Source: F23-B02 sp963650165 (GTDB lineage Bacteria; Bacillota; Clostridia; Oscillospirales; Oscillospiraceae). Taken from it: a stretch of DNA of 64,000 nt. This document shows, in pieces, positions 1-9,300 of this stretch. The stretch's first letter is position 1. Every line of letters starts with the position of its first letter. The stretch is taken from positions 52,425 to 116,424 of the forward strand of contig CAVJKX010000005.1 in the NCBI GenBank assembly GCA_963650165.1, given 5' to 3'. The notes beneath the pieces were generated by a model. That model saw only the letters and a program-made list of their open reading frames with translations. It was not told the DNA's origin and made no database searches. The translations under genes and the position numbers were made by a program.

Positions 1-1
1 T

Positions 2-202
2 ATGCGCGTCGTAAAGGCGGCCTTTGCCCAGCGGCGCAAGACCCTGCTCAACGCGCTCAGCTCCGCCTTCGGCGAGCTGCCGAAGGAAAGCATCGAAAAA
101 TGCCTGCGGGACAGCGGCTTTGACCCGAAAGTGCGCGGCGAGGTGCTGTCCATTGGTGAATTTGTGAAAATAGCCGATGCTTTTTACGAGGTTTTAATAT
201 AA
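2..202 (+). CDS. rsmA: 16S rRNA dimethyladenosine transferase RsmA/KsgA, C-terminal end only
   Basis: This is the last 66 codons of a gene that runs off the left edge of the window. The enzyme dimethylates two adjacent adenines near the 3' end of 16S rRNA during small-subunit maturation. The visible part is the helical C-terminal domain, with the family phrases VKAAFAQRRKTL near the start and GFDPKVRGEVLS followed by EFVKIADAF near the end. The catalytic Rossmann domain lies outside the window. The first visible ATG is internal and is not the true start. Identification rests only on the C-terminal domain, but that pattern is characteristic. Confidence 0.85.
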   Translation: MRVVKAAFAQRRKTLLNALSSAFGELPKESIEKCLRDSGFDPKVRGEVLSIGEFVKIADAFYEVLI

Positions 203-312
203 CTTTTGTGTACAAAATGCATTGATTAAGCCCTACTGAAAATGGTAATCTTAATTAAGGTTAAAAATGCGCATATTTGTGCGCTATTCATAAAGAAAGG
301 ATGATTACATCA

Positions 313-2946
313 ATGAGCAAGAAGTATGTTTATCTGTTCTCCGAAGGCAACGCAAAGATGCGTGAGCTGCTCGGCGGCAAGGGTGCAAACCTCGCGGAAA
401 TGACCAATATCGGTCTGCCCGTACCGCAGGGCTTCACCATCACCACCGAGGCCTGCACGCAGTACTATGAGGACGGCCAGAAGATCAACGACGAGATCAT
501 GGCCGAGATCATGGAGTATGTAGTAAAGATGGAGGGCATCACCGGCAAAAAGTTCGGCGATCTGGAAAATCCGCTCCTCGTCTCCGTCCGCTCCGGTGCG
601 CGCGCATCCATGCCCGGCATGATGGATACTATCCTCAACCTCGGCCTGAACGAGCAGGTCGTTGAAGTCATGGCCAAGAAGTCCAACAACCCCCGCTGGG
701 CGTGGGACTGCTACCGCCGCTTCATCCAGATGTACTCCGACGTCGTCATGGAGGTCGGAAAGAAATACTTCGAGCAGCTTATTGATGAGATGAAAGAGGC
801 CCGCGGCGTAACCCAGGACGTCGAGCTGACAGCCGACGACCTCAAGGAGCTTGCAGGCAAGTTCAAGGCCGAGTATAAGGAGAAGATCGGCGAGGACTTC
901 CCGACCGACCCGAAGGAGCAGCTCATGGGCGCCATCAAGGCGGTCTTCCGCAGCTGGGATAACCCCCGCGCAAACGTATACCGCCGCGATAACGACATCC
1001 CCTACAGCTGGGGCACCGCCGTCAACGTTCAGATGATGGCCTTCGGCAACATGGGCGACGACTGCGGCACCGGTGTTGCATTTACCCGCGACCCCGCGAC
1101 CGGCGAGAAGAAGCTCATGGGCGAGTTCCTGACCAACGCACAGGGCGAAGACGTCGTCGCCGGCGTCCGTACCCCGATGCCCATCGCTCAGATGGCCGAG
1201 AAGTTCCCCGAGGCGTTTGCCCAGTTCGAGAACGTCTGCCACACCCTCGAGAACCACTACCGCGATATGCAGGACATGGAGTTCACCGTCGAAAACGGCA
1301 AGCTCTACATGCTCCAGACCCGTAACGGCAAGCGCACCGCACAGGCCGCGCTCAAGATCGCATGCGACCTCGTCGACGAGGGCATGATCAGCGAAAAAGA
1401 AGCCGTTGCGATGATAGATCCGAGAAACCTCGACACTCTGCTGCACCCGCAGTTCGATGCCGCCGCCCTCAAGGCCGCAACTCCGATGGGCAAGGGTCTG
1501 GGCGCATCCCCCGGCGCAGCCTGCGGCAAGGTCGTGTTCACCGCCGAGGAAGCAAAGGAATGGAACGCCCGCGGCGAGAAAGTCGTTCTCGTCCGCCTCG
1601 AGACCTCTCCCGAGGATATCGAGGGCATGAAGGCGGCCCAGGGCATCCTGACCGTTCGCGGCGGCATGACCAGCCACGCGGCAGTCGTCGCACGCGGCAT
1701 GGGCAAGTGCTGCGTCTCCGGCTGCGGCGAGATCAAGATGGACGAGGAGAACAAGCAGTTCACCCTCGCCGGCAAGACCTTCCATGAGGGCGACTTCATC
1801 TCCCTCGACGGCTCCACCGGCAAGATCTACGACGGCATCATCCCCACGGTTGACGCCTCCATCGCAGGCGAGTTCGGCCGCATCATGGCATGGGCCGACA
1901 AGTACCGCCGCCTGCAGGTCCGCACCAATGCCGACACTCCCTACGATGCAGCCAAGGCACGTCAGCTCGGCGCACAGGGCATCGGCCTGACCCGTACCGA
2001 GCACATGTTCTTCGACAGCGACCGTATCGCCGCATTCCGCGAGATGATCTGCGCCGACACGCTTGAGCAGCGCGTCGCGGCTCTGGCAAAGCTCGAGCCC
2101 ATGCAGCAGGCCGACTTCGAGGGCATCTACGAGGCCATGGAGGGCTGCCCGGTAACCATTCGCTTCCTCGATCCTCCTCTCCACGAGTTCGTTCCCACCG
2201 AGGAGGCCGATATCGAGGCTCTGGCAAAGGCTCAGGGCAAGACCGTTGAGGCCATCAAGGCGCTCATTGCATCCCTGCATGAGTTCAACCCCATGATGGG
2301 TCACCGCGGCTGCCGTCTGGCCGTCACCTATCCCGAGATCGCGGCAATGCAGACCCGCGCCGTCATCAGCGCTGCAATAAACGTTCAGAAGCGTCATCCC
2401 GAGTGGAAGATGGTTCCCGAGATCATGATCCCGCTGGTAGGCGAGGTCAAGGAGCTCAAGTACGTCAAGGACGTCGTCGTCAAGAACGCCGATGAGCTGA
2501 TCGCAGCAAGCGGCCTTGAGATGAAGTACCTTGTCGGCACCATGATCGAGATCCCCAGAGCGGCCCTGACCGCCGACGAGATCGCCAAGGAGGCCGAGTT
2601 CTTCTCCTTCGGCACCAACGACCTGACCCAGATGACCTTCGGCTTCAGCCGCGACGACGCAGGCAAGTTCCTCGGCGCATACTACGACAAGAAGATCTAT
2701 GAGAACGACCCGTTCGCAAAGCTCGACCAGGTCGGTGTAGGCAAGCTTGTCAAGATGGCCTGTGAGCTCGGCCGCGCGACCCGTCCCGACCTGCACCTCG
2801 GCATCTGCGGCGAGCACGGCGGCGATCCCTCGTCCGTCGAATTCTGCCACCGTGTCGGCCTCGACTACGTTTCCTGCTCGCCCTTCCGCGTCCCCATCGC
2901 CCGCCTTGCCGCTGCACAGGCTGCCATCAAGGAACAGCGCCAATAA
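313..2946 (+). CDS. ppdK: pyruvate, phosphate dikinase
   Basis: Cytoplasmic enzyme that interconverts pyruvate, ATP and phosphate with phosphoenolpyruvate, AMP and pyrophosphate; in clostridia it commonly works in glycolysis. The 877-residue length fits the family. The order is an N-terminal ATP-grasp domain (starting KKYVYLFSEGN), a central phosphohistidine domain with GGMTSHAAVVARG (His455) and a C-terminal PEP/pyruvate barrel with GICGEHGGD (Cys832). I chose ATG 313 because the protein then begins MSKKYVYLF as in relatives; AGAAAGG lies 12 bases upstream. An ATG at 301 abuts that site and is less likely. The last codons are also the left boundary of the ICE: a second ppdK-like tail sits at 59455-59481. 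The gene is GC-rich, unlike most of the element. A long open frame on the other strand is a by-product of that composition. Confidence 0.97.
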   Translation: MSKKYVYLFSEGNAKMRELLGGKGANLAEMTNIGLPVPQGFTITTEACTQYYEDGQKINDEIMAEIMEYVVKMEGITGKKFGDLENPLLVSVRSGARASMPGMMDTILNLGLNEQVVEVMAKKSNNPRWAWDCYRRFIQMYSDVVMEVGKKYFEQLIDEMKEARGVTQDVELTADDLKELAGKFKAEYKEKIGEDFPTDPKEQLMGAIKAVFRSWDNPRANVYRRDNDIPYSWGTAVNVQMMAFGNMGDDCGTGVAFTRDPATGEKKLMGEFLTNAQGEDVVAGVRTPMPIAQMAEKFPEAFAQFENVCHTLENHYRDMQDMEFTVENGKLYMLQTRNGKRTAQAALKIACDLVDEGMISEKEAVAMIDPRNLDTLLHPQFDAAALKAATPMGKGLGASPGAACGKVVFTAEEAKEWNARGEKVVLVRLETSPEDIEGMKAAQGILTVRGGMTSHAAVVARGMGKCCVSGCGEIKMDEENKQFTLAGKTFHEGDFISLDGSTGKIYDGIIPTVDASIAGEFGRIMAWADKYRRLQVRTNADTPYDAAKARQLGAQGIGLTRTEHMFFDSDRIAAFREMICADTLEQRVAALAKLEPMQQADFEGIYEAMEGCPVTIRFLDPPLHEFVPTEEADIEALAKAQGKTVEAIKALIASLHEFNPMMGHRGCRLAVTYPEIAAMQTRAVISAAINVQKRHPEWKMVPEIMIPLVGEVKELKYVKDVVVKNADELIAASGLEMKYLVGTMIEIPRAALTADEIAKEAEFFSFGTNDLTQMTFGFSRDDAGKFLGAYYDKKIYENDPFAKLDQVGVGKLVKMACELGRATRPDLHLGICGEHGGDPSSVEFCHRVGLDYVSCSPFRVPIARLAAAQAAIKEQRQ
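2915..2924 (+). other. candidate attL core of the ICE, inside the 3' end of ppdK
   Basis: The ten bases CACAGGCTGC occur here near the end of ppdK and again at 59453-59462, just after the serine recombinase gene. In both places they are followed by a frame encoding Ala-Ala-Ile-Lys, a short variable tail, a stop codon, and the same terminator hairpin. This fits insertion at the ppdK 3' end. Large serine recombinases usually cross over at a dinucleotide, so the exact crossover point within or beside the repeat cannot be fixed by eye. Confidence 0.6.
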
Positions 2947-2989
2947 AAAGATGACGCAAGTGGCGTAGGAAAAATAACTGATATAAATA

Positions 2990-3029
2990 CGGTCACACAG
3001 TCCGTCGGGATTGTGTGACCGTTATTTTT
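2990..3029 (+). terminator. rho-independent terminator of ppdK
   Basis: The stem CGGTCACACA (2990-2999) pairs perfectly with TGTGTGACCG (3012-3021) and is followed by TTATTTTT. About 70 bases including this hairpin (2954-3022) recur with few mismatches at 59493-59560 at the other end of the ICE. Confidence 0.85.
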
Positions 3030-3340
3030 GCCATGCAAAAGCATGGCAAAAATAAGAAATGTGCCATTTCCTCGCCCCTGTGGGGCAACCGTAAATGATG
3101 CACAAAAACTTCATGCGCCGGCATTTGCGCATTTCCGTGGCGCGGTGCTCAGGCATGAAGTTTTTTGCCCATTTTCAGCTGAATACACCGTAAATCAAGC
3201 CGCCGATTTCACTATGAAATCAGCGGCTTTTTCGTGTTCAAAAAAATCTTTTGAAATTTTTTCGCTCAGGGGGTTAAAAAATGAGCTTTCTCGCTGCCTA
3301 CCTATTGAGGGACAAAACAAATGCCTTTGAACCTTGAAAA
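3024..3340 (+). other. ICE left-end non-coding region with stacked hairpins
   Basis: I see no convincing gene here. Three inverted repeats stand out. ATTTTTGCCATGC (3024-3036) pairs perfectly with 3041-3053. AAAAACTTCATGC (3104-3116) pairs with 3153-3165 and is followed by T residues. AAGCCGCCGATTTC (3197-3210) pairs with one mismatch to 3216-3229 and is followed by T residues, so it reads as a terminator. Together they may insulate the element from ppdK transcription. A 100-codon open frame through the region contains these hairpins and has no ribosome binding site. Confidence 0.5.
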
Positions 3341-3650
3341 TCGAATAGATATTCAACAGGTACATTCCTGATCGGGGGTGAAAGCCCCAGCCGGATGAAG
3401 GTGCGCCACGAACTTCCTGCCCACAAGGGTTATCACGGAAAGCAAGGTTGGTAGCGATTCCGAACCATTCTGAAATATCCGCTTGCTACGGATAAGGCGA
3501 TGAAACGAATCAGGGACAATGATACTTCCCTATGGGGCTGGCGGAGTACCCGGCAGAGGTAAGATTCCTATGAGTTCGGTCAGCAGCCGAACGCCTGTTG
3601 CTTTCCTTTTACGCATTTGGGGGATGAGATCGAATTAAATGCGACCACCA
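3341..3650 (+). other. structured, apparently non-coding leader upstream of parA
   Basis: About 300 bases with no plausible gene but several short hairpins, for example GGGGG-TGAAAG-CCCC at 3374-3387, ATCCG-N7-CGGAT near 3477-3493, and TTCGG-TCAGCAG-CCGAA near 3577-3593. The density of short helices suggests a transcribed leader RNA controlling the parA operon, or recombinase binding sites near the ICE end. I could not match it to a known RNA family by eye. Confidence 0.35.
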
Positions 3651-3722
3651 AAGCACAGGATACACTTCCTGTGTTTTGGCGGATCGAGCGATCCAAATCT
3701 AACAAGAAGGAGGAAAGCAAAA

Positions 3723-4547
3723 ATGCCAAACTGCAAAACAATTGCTATCTGCAATCAGAAAGGCGGCACAGGCAAAACAACCACAACGGTCAATTTGGGT
3801 GTTGGGCTTGCACGACTCGGCAAGAAGGTACTACTTGTAGACGCCGACCCGCAGGGCGACCTCACAACTTGCCTCGGATGGCGGGATAATGACAGTCTTA
3901 CGACGACCTTAACCGACAAGCTCTCCGGGGTTATCCGTGAGGATCATACAGACCCGCAAAGCGGTATTCTGCATCACGAGGAAAATGTCGATCTGCTCCC
4001 TGCAAACATCGAGCTGTCCGCTATGGAAATGATGCTTGTCACCGCAATGAGCCGTGAAACCATTCTGAGAAGCTATCTGAGCAAGGTCAAAGACAATTAT
4101 GACTATGTACTGATTGATTGTATGCCTTCGCTCGGTATGGTCACTCTGAATGCTTTGGCGGCGGCAGATAGCGTAATCATTCCCGTGCAGGCGCAATACC
4201 TTCCGGCAAAGGGAATGACCCAACTAATGCAGACCATTGGAAAGGTCAAACAGTACATCAATCCGAGTTTGCGAATCGACGGTATTCTTTTGAATATCGT
4301 AGATAACCGCACCAACCTCGCAAAAAGCACTGCCGACGCACTGCGAAATAACTTTGGAAGCGTTATAAAGATATACCGTTCTTCCATTCCTATGGCAGTG
4401 AAAGCCGCAGAGGTTGCTTCCAAGGGCGTAAGCATCTACAAGTATGAGCCGAGCAGTCCTGTTGCAAAGGCTTATGCTGAGTTCGCAAAGGAGGTGTCTG
4501 CCGATGGCAGGAAGAAAGAGCGACTTCACTCTGCCGACGCTCGATGA
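3723..4547 (+). CDS. parA: ParA/Soj family partition ATPase of the ICE
   Basis: Cytoplasmic Walker-type ATPase that, with the ParB-like product of the next gene, would stabilise or position the element's circular form; ICEs of this family often begin with such a pair. The deviant Walker A motif KGGTGKTTTT lies near residue 12, VLLVDADPQGDLT holds the A' motif and YVLIDCMPSLG the Walker B region. Length is 274 residues, normal for Soj-type proteins. ATG 3723 was chosen because GAAGGAGG lies 9 bases upstream and the protein then starts MPNCKTIAICNQKGG. The gene overlaps parB by 44 bases. Confidence 0.93.
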   Translation: MPNCKTIAICNQKGGTGKTTTTVNLGVGLARLGKKVLLVDADPQGDLTTCLGWRDNDSLTTTLTDKLSGVIREDHTDPQSGILHHEENVDLLPANIELSAMEMMLVTAMSRETILRSYLSKVKDNYDYVLIDCMPSLGMVTLNALAAADSVIIPVQAQYLPAKGMTQLMQTIGKVKQYINPSLRIDGILLNIVDNRTNLAKSTADALRNNFGSVIKIYRSSIPMAVKAAEVASKGVSIYKYEPSSPVAKAYAEFAKEVSADGRKKERLHSADAR

Positions 4548-5448
4548 CCTGTTTTCTACACAGGAGCTTCGGGACGATGCCAAGCTCAGTAAAATCCGAG
4601 ATATTCCCCTTAAGCTGATCGACGATTTTCCCGACCACCCATTTAAGGTGCGGGACGATGAAGATATGATACAGCTTGTGGAGAGTGTCAAGGAGCGAGG
4701 TGTCATTACTCCGGCTACCGTCCGTCAGAAAGAGGACGGCAGATATGAGCTGATTTCAGGTCACAGGCGAAAACGGGCTTGTGAACTTGCCGGATTTGAA
4801 GCGCTCCGTTGCGAGGTCGTAGACCTTGACCGTGATGCCGCCACTGTGCTGATGGTGGAGAGCAACTACCAGCGGTCGCAGATTCTTCCCTCAGAAAAGG
4901 CGTTTGCCTATAAAATGCGGTTGGATGCGTTAAGTAGGCAGGGCAAGCGTACTGATTTAACTTCCGACCCAGTGGGTGGGAAGTGGGATGGAAAAGAAAC
5001 GGCACAGATGATCGGAGAGCAGTCAGGTGACAGTCAGACGCAAGTTCGTCGTTATATCCGTCTGACGAACCTTGTTCAAGAACTTCTCGACCTTGTGGAC
5101 GAGGGAAAAATCAAAATGCGTCCTGCGGTGGAACTATCCTATTTGGACGAGGACAGCCAGCGGGTGGTGGTTGATGAAATCGACCTGAACCAATGCACCC
5201 CGTCCCACGATCAGACCATCCGTATGCGGAAGTTCTTCACGGAAGGCAAACTCACACCGGAAGCTGTATCTGCCATTATGAGTGAGGAGAAACCAAACCA
5301 GTGTGAGAAAATCGTCCTGCGTGGGGATAAGGTGCGAAGCCTGATCCCGAAGAATATCCCCGTAAGCCAAACGGAGGAGTATGTGGTCAAAGCACTGGAG
5401 CATTACAGCCGATTCCTGCGCCAACGGGCAGAGCGTGACAGCCGATAG
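4504..5448 (+). CDS. parB: ParB/Spo0J-like partition protein
   Basis: DNA-binding partner of the ParA ATPase. Residues about 40-130 form the ParB/Sulfiredoxin-like CTP-binding domain: IDDFPDHPFKVRDDEDM, then GVITPATVR, the GHRR box in ELISGHRRKRACE, and ESNYQRS. A KorB/HTH-like helical region with SGDSQTQVRRYIRL follows. The start at ATG 4504 is set by AAAGGAGG 9 bases upstream, inside the end of parA. The protein has 314 residues. The two genes form the first operon of the element. Confidence 0.9.
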   Translation: MAGRKSDFTLPTLDDLFSTQELRDDAKLSKIRDIPLKLIDDFPDHPFKVRDDEDMIQLVESVKERGVITPATVRQKEDGRYELISGHRRKRACELAGFEALRCEVVDLDRDAATVLMVESNYQRSQILPSEKAFAYKMRLDALSRQGKRTDLTSDPVGGKWDGKETAQMIGEQSGDSQTQVRRYIRLTNLVQELLDLVDEGKIKMRPAVELSYLDEDSQRVVVDEIDLNQCTPSHDQTIRMRKFFTEGKLTPEAVSAIMSEEKPNQCEKIVLRGDKVRSLIPKNIPVSQTEEYVVKALEHYSRFLRQRAERDSR

Positions 5449-5703
5449 GCACACGGAGTATGTTTTCTGCTGTCCCCTTCCTCACACTCCATCCCCGGAG
5501 AACTTCCAGACTGTCCGAGAATAAAAAATTTATCTCCAAACTTTATCTCTATCTCCCTAAGTAAAGTCTATCTTAGAGTAGCTCGGAGATTGCACAGTTT
5601 GGAATTGCGCCCACCGGCGATATGATGAAAAATTGCGCTTCAAAACGCATCTTTGTCTGAACGGTTCTCATCGGGTAGAATGTGGTCGAAGGGAGTGAAG
5701 CGT

Positions 5704-6258
5704 ATGAAATCCAAAATCGCAGTGCTTTTTCTCGTTGTCCTTTTGTGCCTGGCTTCGGGGTGCAGCAACACCTCGCATATTGCAGAACAGCCAGCCCCGG
5801 TTTCTTCTTCGGGAAGCAACAAAGCTCCCAGCCAAGTGGAAACGGCGCAGGCAACAGAAAAAACAGAGGTTGAACAACCCCGAAGTACAGAGCCGGAATA
5901 CTCTGCGTCATCTCAAAAAGAACAGCTTTCATCTTTAATAGCGGAAAAACAGAAATCGGCAGAACAACCACAACCTGCGGAGCAACAAGGGCAAGAACCT
6001 ACAGAGGCAGCCTTCAATATCGACTACTGGATCAACTTTGCTCAGAGCTATGCCGAGAGTGTTGGTCTTACGCTGGACAGCGAAGCCGTGTACTGTTGGG
6101 ACAACCCCATTGCCGCAGGCACAGATTGCAAATACACCGAAAGGGACATTAAGGGTTACTTAAACCGCTACGCCAAAGATCCCGACATCACGGATGTTTG
6201 GATTTGGTATGAGCAAACCGGAACCGGCTCCTTTGAGGTGTATATCGGTTACGCATAA
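5704..6258 (+). CDS. putative lipoprotein of the ICE, unknown function
   Basis: A 184-residue protein with a lipoprotein signal (MKSKIAVLFLVVLLCLASGC, predicted lipidated Cys20). A Ser/Gln/Glu-rich spacer covers residues 25-115. A small folded C-terminal region begins near AFNIDYWINFAQSYAESVG and contains two Cys residues. It should sit on the outer face of the membrane. The start at ATG 5704 has GGGAG 8 bases upstream. It precedes the large surface adhesin and may belong to the same cell-contact module. I do not recognise the C-terminal domain. The 255 bases before it hold no gene but are AT-rich with inverted repeats. Confidence 0.75.
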   Translation: MKSKIAVLFLVVLLCLASGCSNTSHIAEQPAPVSSSGSNKAPSQVETAQATEKTEVEQPRSTEPEYSASSQKEQLSSLIAEKQKSAEQPQPAEQQGQEPTEAAFNIDYWINFAQSYAESVGLTLDSEAVYCWDNPIAAGTDCKYTERDIKGYLNRYAKDPDITDVWIWYEQTGTGSFEVYIGYA

Positions 6259-6279
6259 CAAAAAATCAAATCACACTGA

Positions 6280-6307
6280 AACGCATCGTCAAAGCACGGT
6301 GCGTTTT
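6280..6307 (+). terminator. terminator after the lipoprotein gene
   Basis: AACGCATCGT (6280-6289) pairs with ACGGTGCGTT (6296-6305) with one mismatch and is followed by a T run. Confidence 0.65.
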
Positions 6308-6333
6308 TCGTTTTCAAGGAGGTATTTAACACA

Positions 6334-9300
6334 ATGAAATCAAATATTATCAAGCGGGGAGTGGCAGGACTGCTTTCTCTCGTGATGTGCATTTCAACTT
6401 TCGTAGGGATTGGTACTACCACCGCTTTTGCCGCTGGGGAACAGGCCGAAGTTTATCTCGTTTCTTTTCCAAGAAGCGGTGATACAAATCTTGATTACAG
6501 CGGAACTTGGGGACATCCCAATCTCCACTATATGAACGGATGGAATTCCGGTGAGTCCAAGTTCACTATCGTCCGAGCAATGCATTCATATGACGGTAAC
6601 ATATGTTATTGCATTGAGCCGGGCGCACAGCAGGATACTGGCGACAGCTATACCAGCAAGGATGAAACCTTTTGGGATAACCTTCCCTCGGATTTTAATA
6701 GCACTATTTCGCCCTACGATATGAAGTTGTTCATCGGGCGTATTATGCAGTACGGCTACACGGGACCGATCAGCACCACTTGGCGTTCTCAGAACGCAAG
6801 CGATGCCGCAACGCTGGCACAGGCAATGGCAACGCAGGTGCTTATTTGGGAAACCGTAGTTGGCGAGCGTGATGAGGACTTCAATCATATCAGTCCCGGC
6901 AGTTATGATGCCGTTAAGAGCGTTGTCAGCACAGCACACCCTCTGTATAGCCAGTTCATCAGCTACTACAACAGCATTGAGGCAAGCGTACAGCGTCACT
7001 CTGCCATTCCCAGCTTTATGGCTAAAACTCCCGGTAAGGTGCAGAGTGTCGAGCTTGCTTGGAACGGCACGAACTACACCGCAACCCTGACCGACAGCAA
7101 CAATGTCCTTTCCGATTATAGCTTTTCTGCGAATGAGGATGGTATTTCTTTCAGCGTCAGCGGAAACAAACTCACCATTACGGCTGCTACCGCACCCTCT
7201 GACAGCGTGAGAATTACTGCAAGTAAATCCGGGTCAACTCGCCGAGGTATCATTACTTGGACGGATGGAAGATACGCTCCCGGAAGCGGTATTCAGGATG
7301 TCGTCAGCTATGCCCAAGAGGTGAATGACCCTGTGCAGGCATTCCTCAATCTGAAAGTATCCTACGGTTCTGCTAAGATTGTCAAGACCTCGGAGGACGG
7401 TAAGGTAGATAACCTTACTTTTACTGTTACCGGCAATGGGATCAATCAGACCGTCAAGACCAACTCCAAGGGGGAGATTCAGATCGACAACCTGATGCCC
7501 GGTGTCTACACCGTGACCGAAATGGACTACGACAAGTATGAACCGCAGGAGTCCCGCCGTGTGACGGTCGTTTCCGGTCAGGTTTCTACCGTGACCTTCA
7601 ACAACAAGCTCAAGCGTGGAGATTTGCAGATTGTGAAGTCCTCTGAGGACAATCTCAACGAGGGCGTGACCTTTCACCTTTACGGCACCTCGCTCTCCGG
7701 CATTGCCGTAGACGAGTATGCTGTGACAAATTCGGACGGCATGGCGACCTTTGAGGATGTCCTCATTTCCGGCTCTGTTCCTTATACCGTGGAGGAAGTG
7801 GACACTGCTGTTCGCTATGTCATTCCCGAAGCACAGTCTGCGCCTATCCGCTGGAACGAGGTCACAAATCGTAGCTTCCTGAACATTCTGAAAAAGTTCA
7901 CTGTGACCGTTACCAAGAGTGATGCCGAAACTGGTACGGCTCAGGGTGATGCTTCTCTTGCCGGTGCGATTTACGGCATCTATAAGGGCGAAACGCTTGT
8001 GGATACCTACACTACCGACAAGAACGGGCAGTTCATCACTAAGGAATATATTTGCGACGATGACTGGACGGTACGAGAGATCACTCCGTCAGAGGGTTAT
8101 CTGCTTGATACCACCGTCCATAAGGTCGGCGTAGAGCCGCAGCTTTATACAGTGGAGCATAATCAGACGGCAAATGATGTGACCGAGCAGATCGCAAAGG
8201 GCAATATTGCCATCATCAAGCACACCGATAACGGCGATACACAAATCGAAACACCCGAAAATGGCGCTGAGTTTGCCGTGTATCTGAAAGCCGCAGGCTC
8301 CTATGATAGCGCAAAGGCTTCCGAGCGTGAATATCTCACCTGTGATGAAAACGGCTTTGCACAGACGAAGGATATGCCTTACGGCATATACACCGTCCAT
8401 CAGGTATCCGGCTGGGAAGGCAGCGAGTTGATGTCCGACTTTGATGTTTTCATCTCTCAGAATGGGGCGACCTATCGCTATCTCATCAATAACGCTCCCT
8501 TCAACAGTTTCATCAAGATCGTGAAGCAGGATGCAGAAACCAGTAAGACCATTCCTTATGCCGGTGCGGGATTCAAGATTTATGACCCGGACGGCAATCC
8601 CGTAACGATGACCTTCACCTATCCGACACCCACCACCATTGATGTGTTCTACACCAATGCGGACGGTTTTCTTGTGACGCCGGAGAAGCTGCCCTATGGC
8701 AAGGGCTATTCCATCGTCGAGGTACAGGCTCCTTATGGCTATGTCCTTGATGAAACACCTGTGTACTTCGATGTCACGGAGGACAATTCCACAGAAGAAA
8801 GCGGGGTTACAGTAGTCAAAGTGGAAAAACCCAATATGGCACAGAAAGGCACCATCACCGTGGAAAAGACCGGCGAGGTGTTCTTCGGTGTTTCCGTCAT
8901 CGGCGGCGTTGATGAAAGCGGAAACGAGCTACCTACCATCTATCAGCCGCAGTATGAAAAGTGTGGACTTCCCGGTGCATTCTATGAAATCATTGCCGCA
9001 GAGGATATTATCACACCGGACGGCACAGTCCGAAATCAGAAGGGCGAGGTCGTGGACACCGTTACAACCGATGAAAACGGTGCAGCAGTGAGCCGTGAAC
9101 TCTATCTCGGTAAATACGAGGTGCGTGAGATTACTGCACCCCACGGGCTGGTACTCAACCCGGAACCCCACTGCGTTGAGCTTGCCTATGCCGGTCAGAA
9201 TGTTGCCGTGACCGAAACGGCGACCTCTTTCGAGAACGAGCGCCAGAAGGTGGAGATCAGCCTTGTAAAGTCCATCGAGCAGAATGAGCGCTTCGACATT

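Noticed and set aside
310..2943. 877-codon open frame on the minus strand opposite ppdK
   Set aside because: It mirrors the GC-rich, codon-biased ppdK gene exactly, has no ribosome site and encodes a low-complexity protein. A composition artefact.
3028..3330. 100-codon frame after the ppdK terminator
   Set aside because: It reads through three strong hairpins and lacks a ribosome binding site.
3401..3640. Second group II intron in the parA leader, suggested by GTGCGCC at 3401
   Set aside because: No domain V-like hairpin, no reverse transcriptase and no split gene. The heptamer alone is not evidence.
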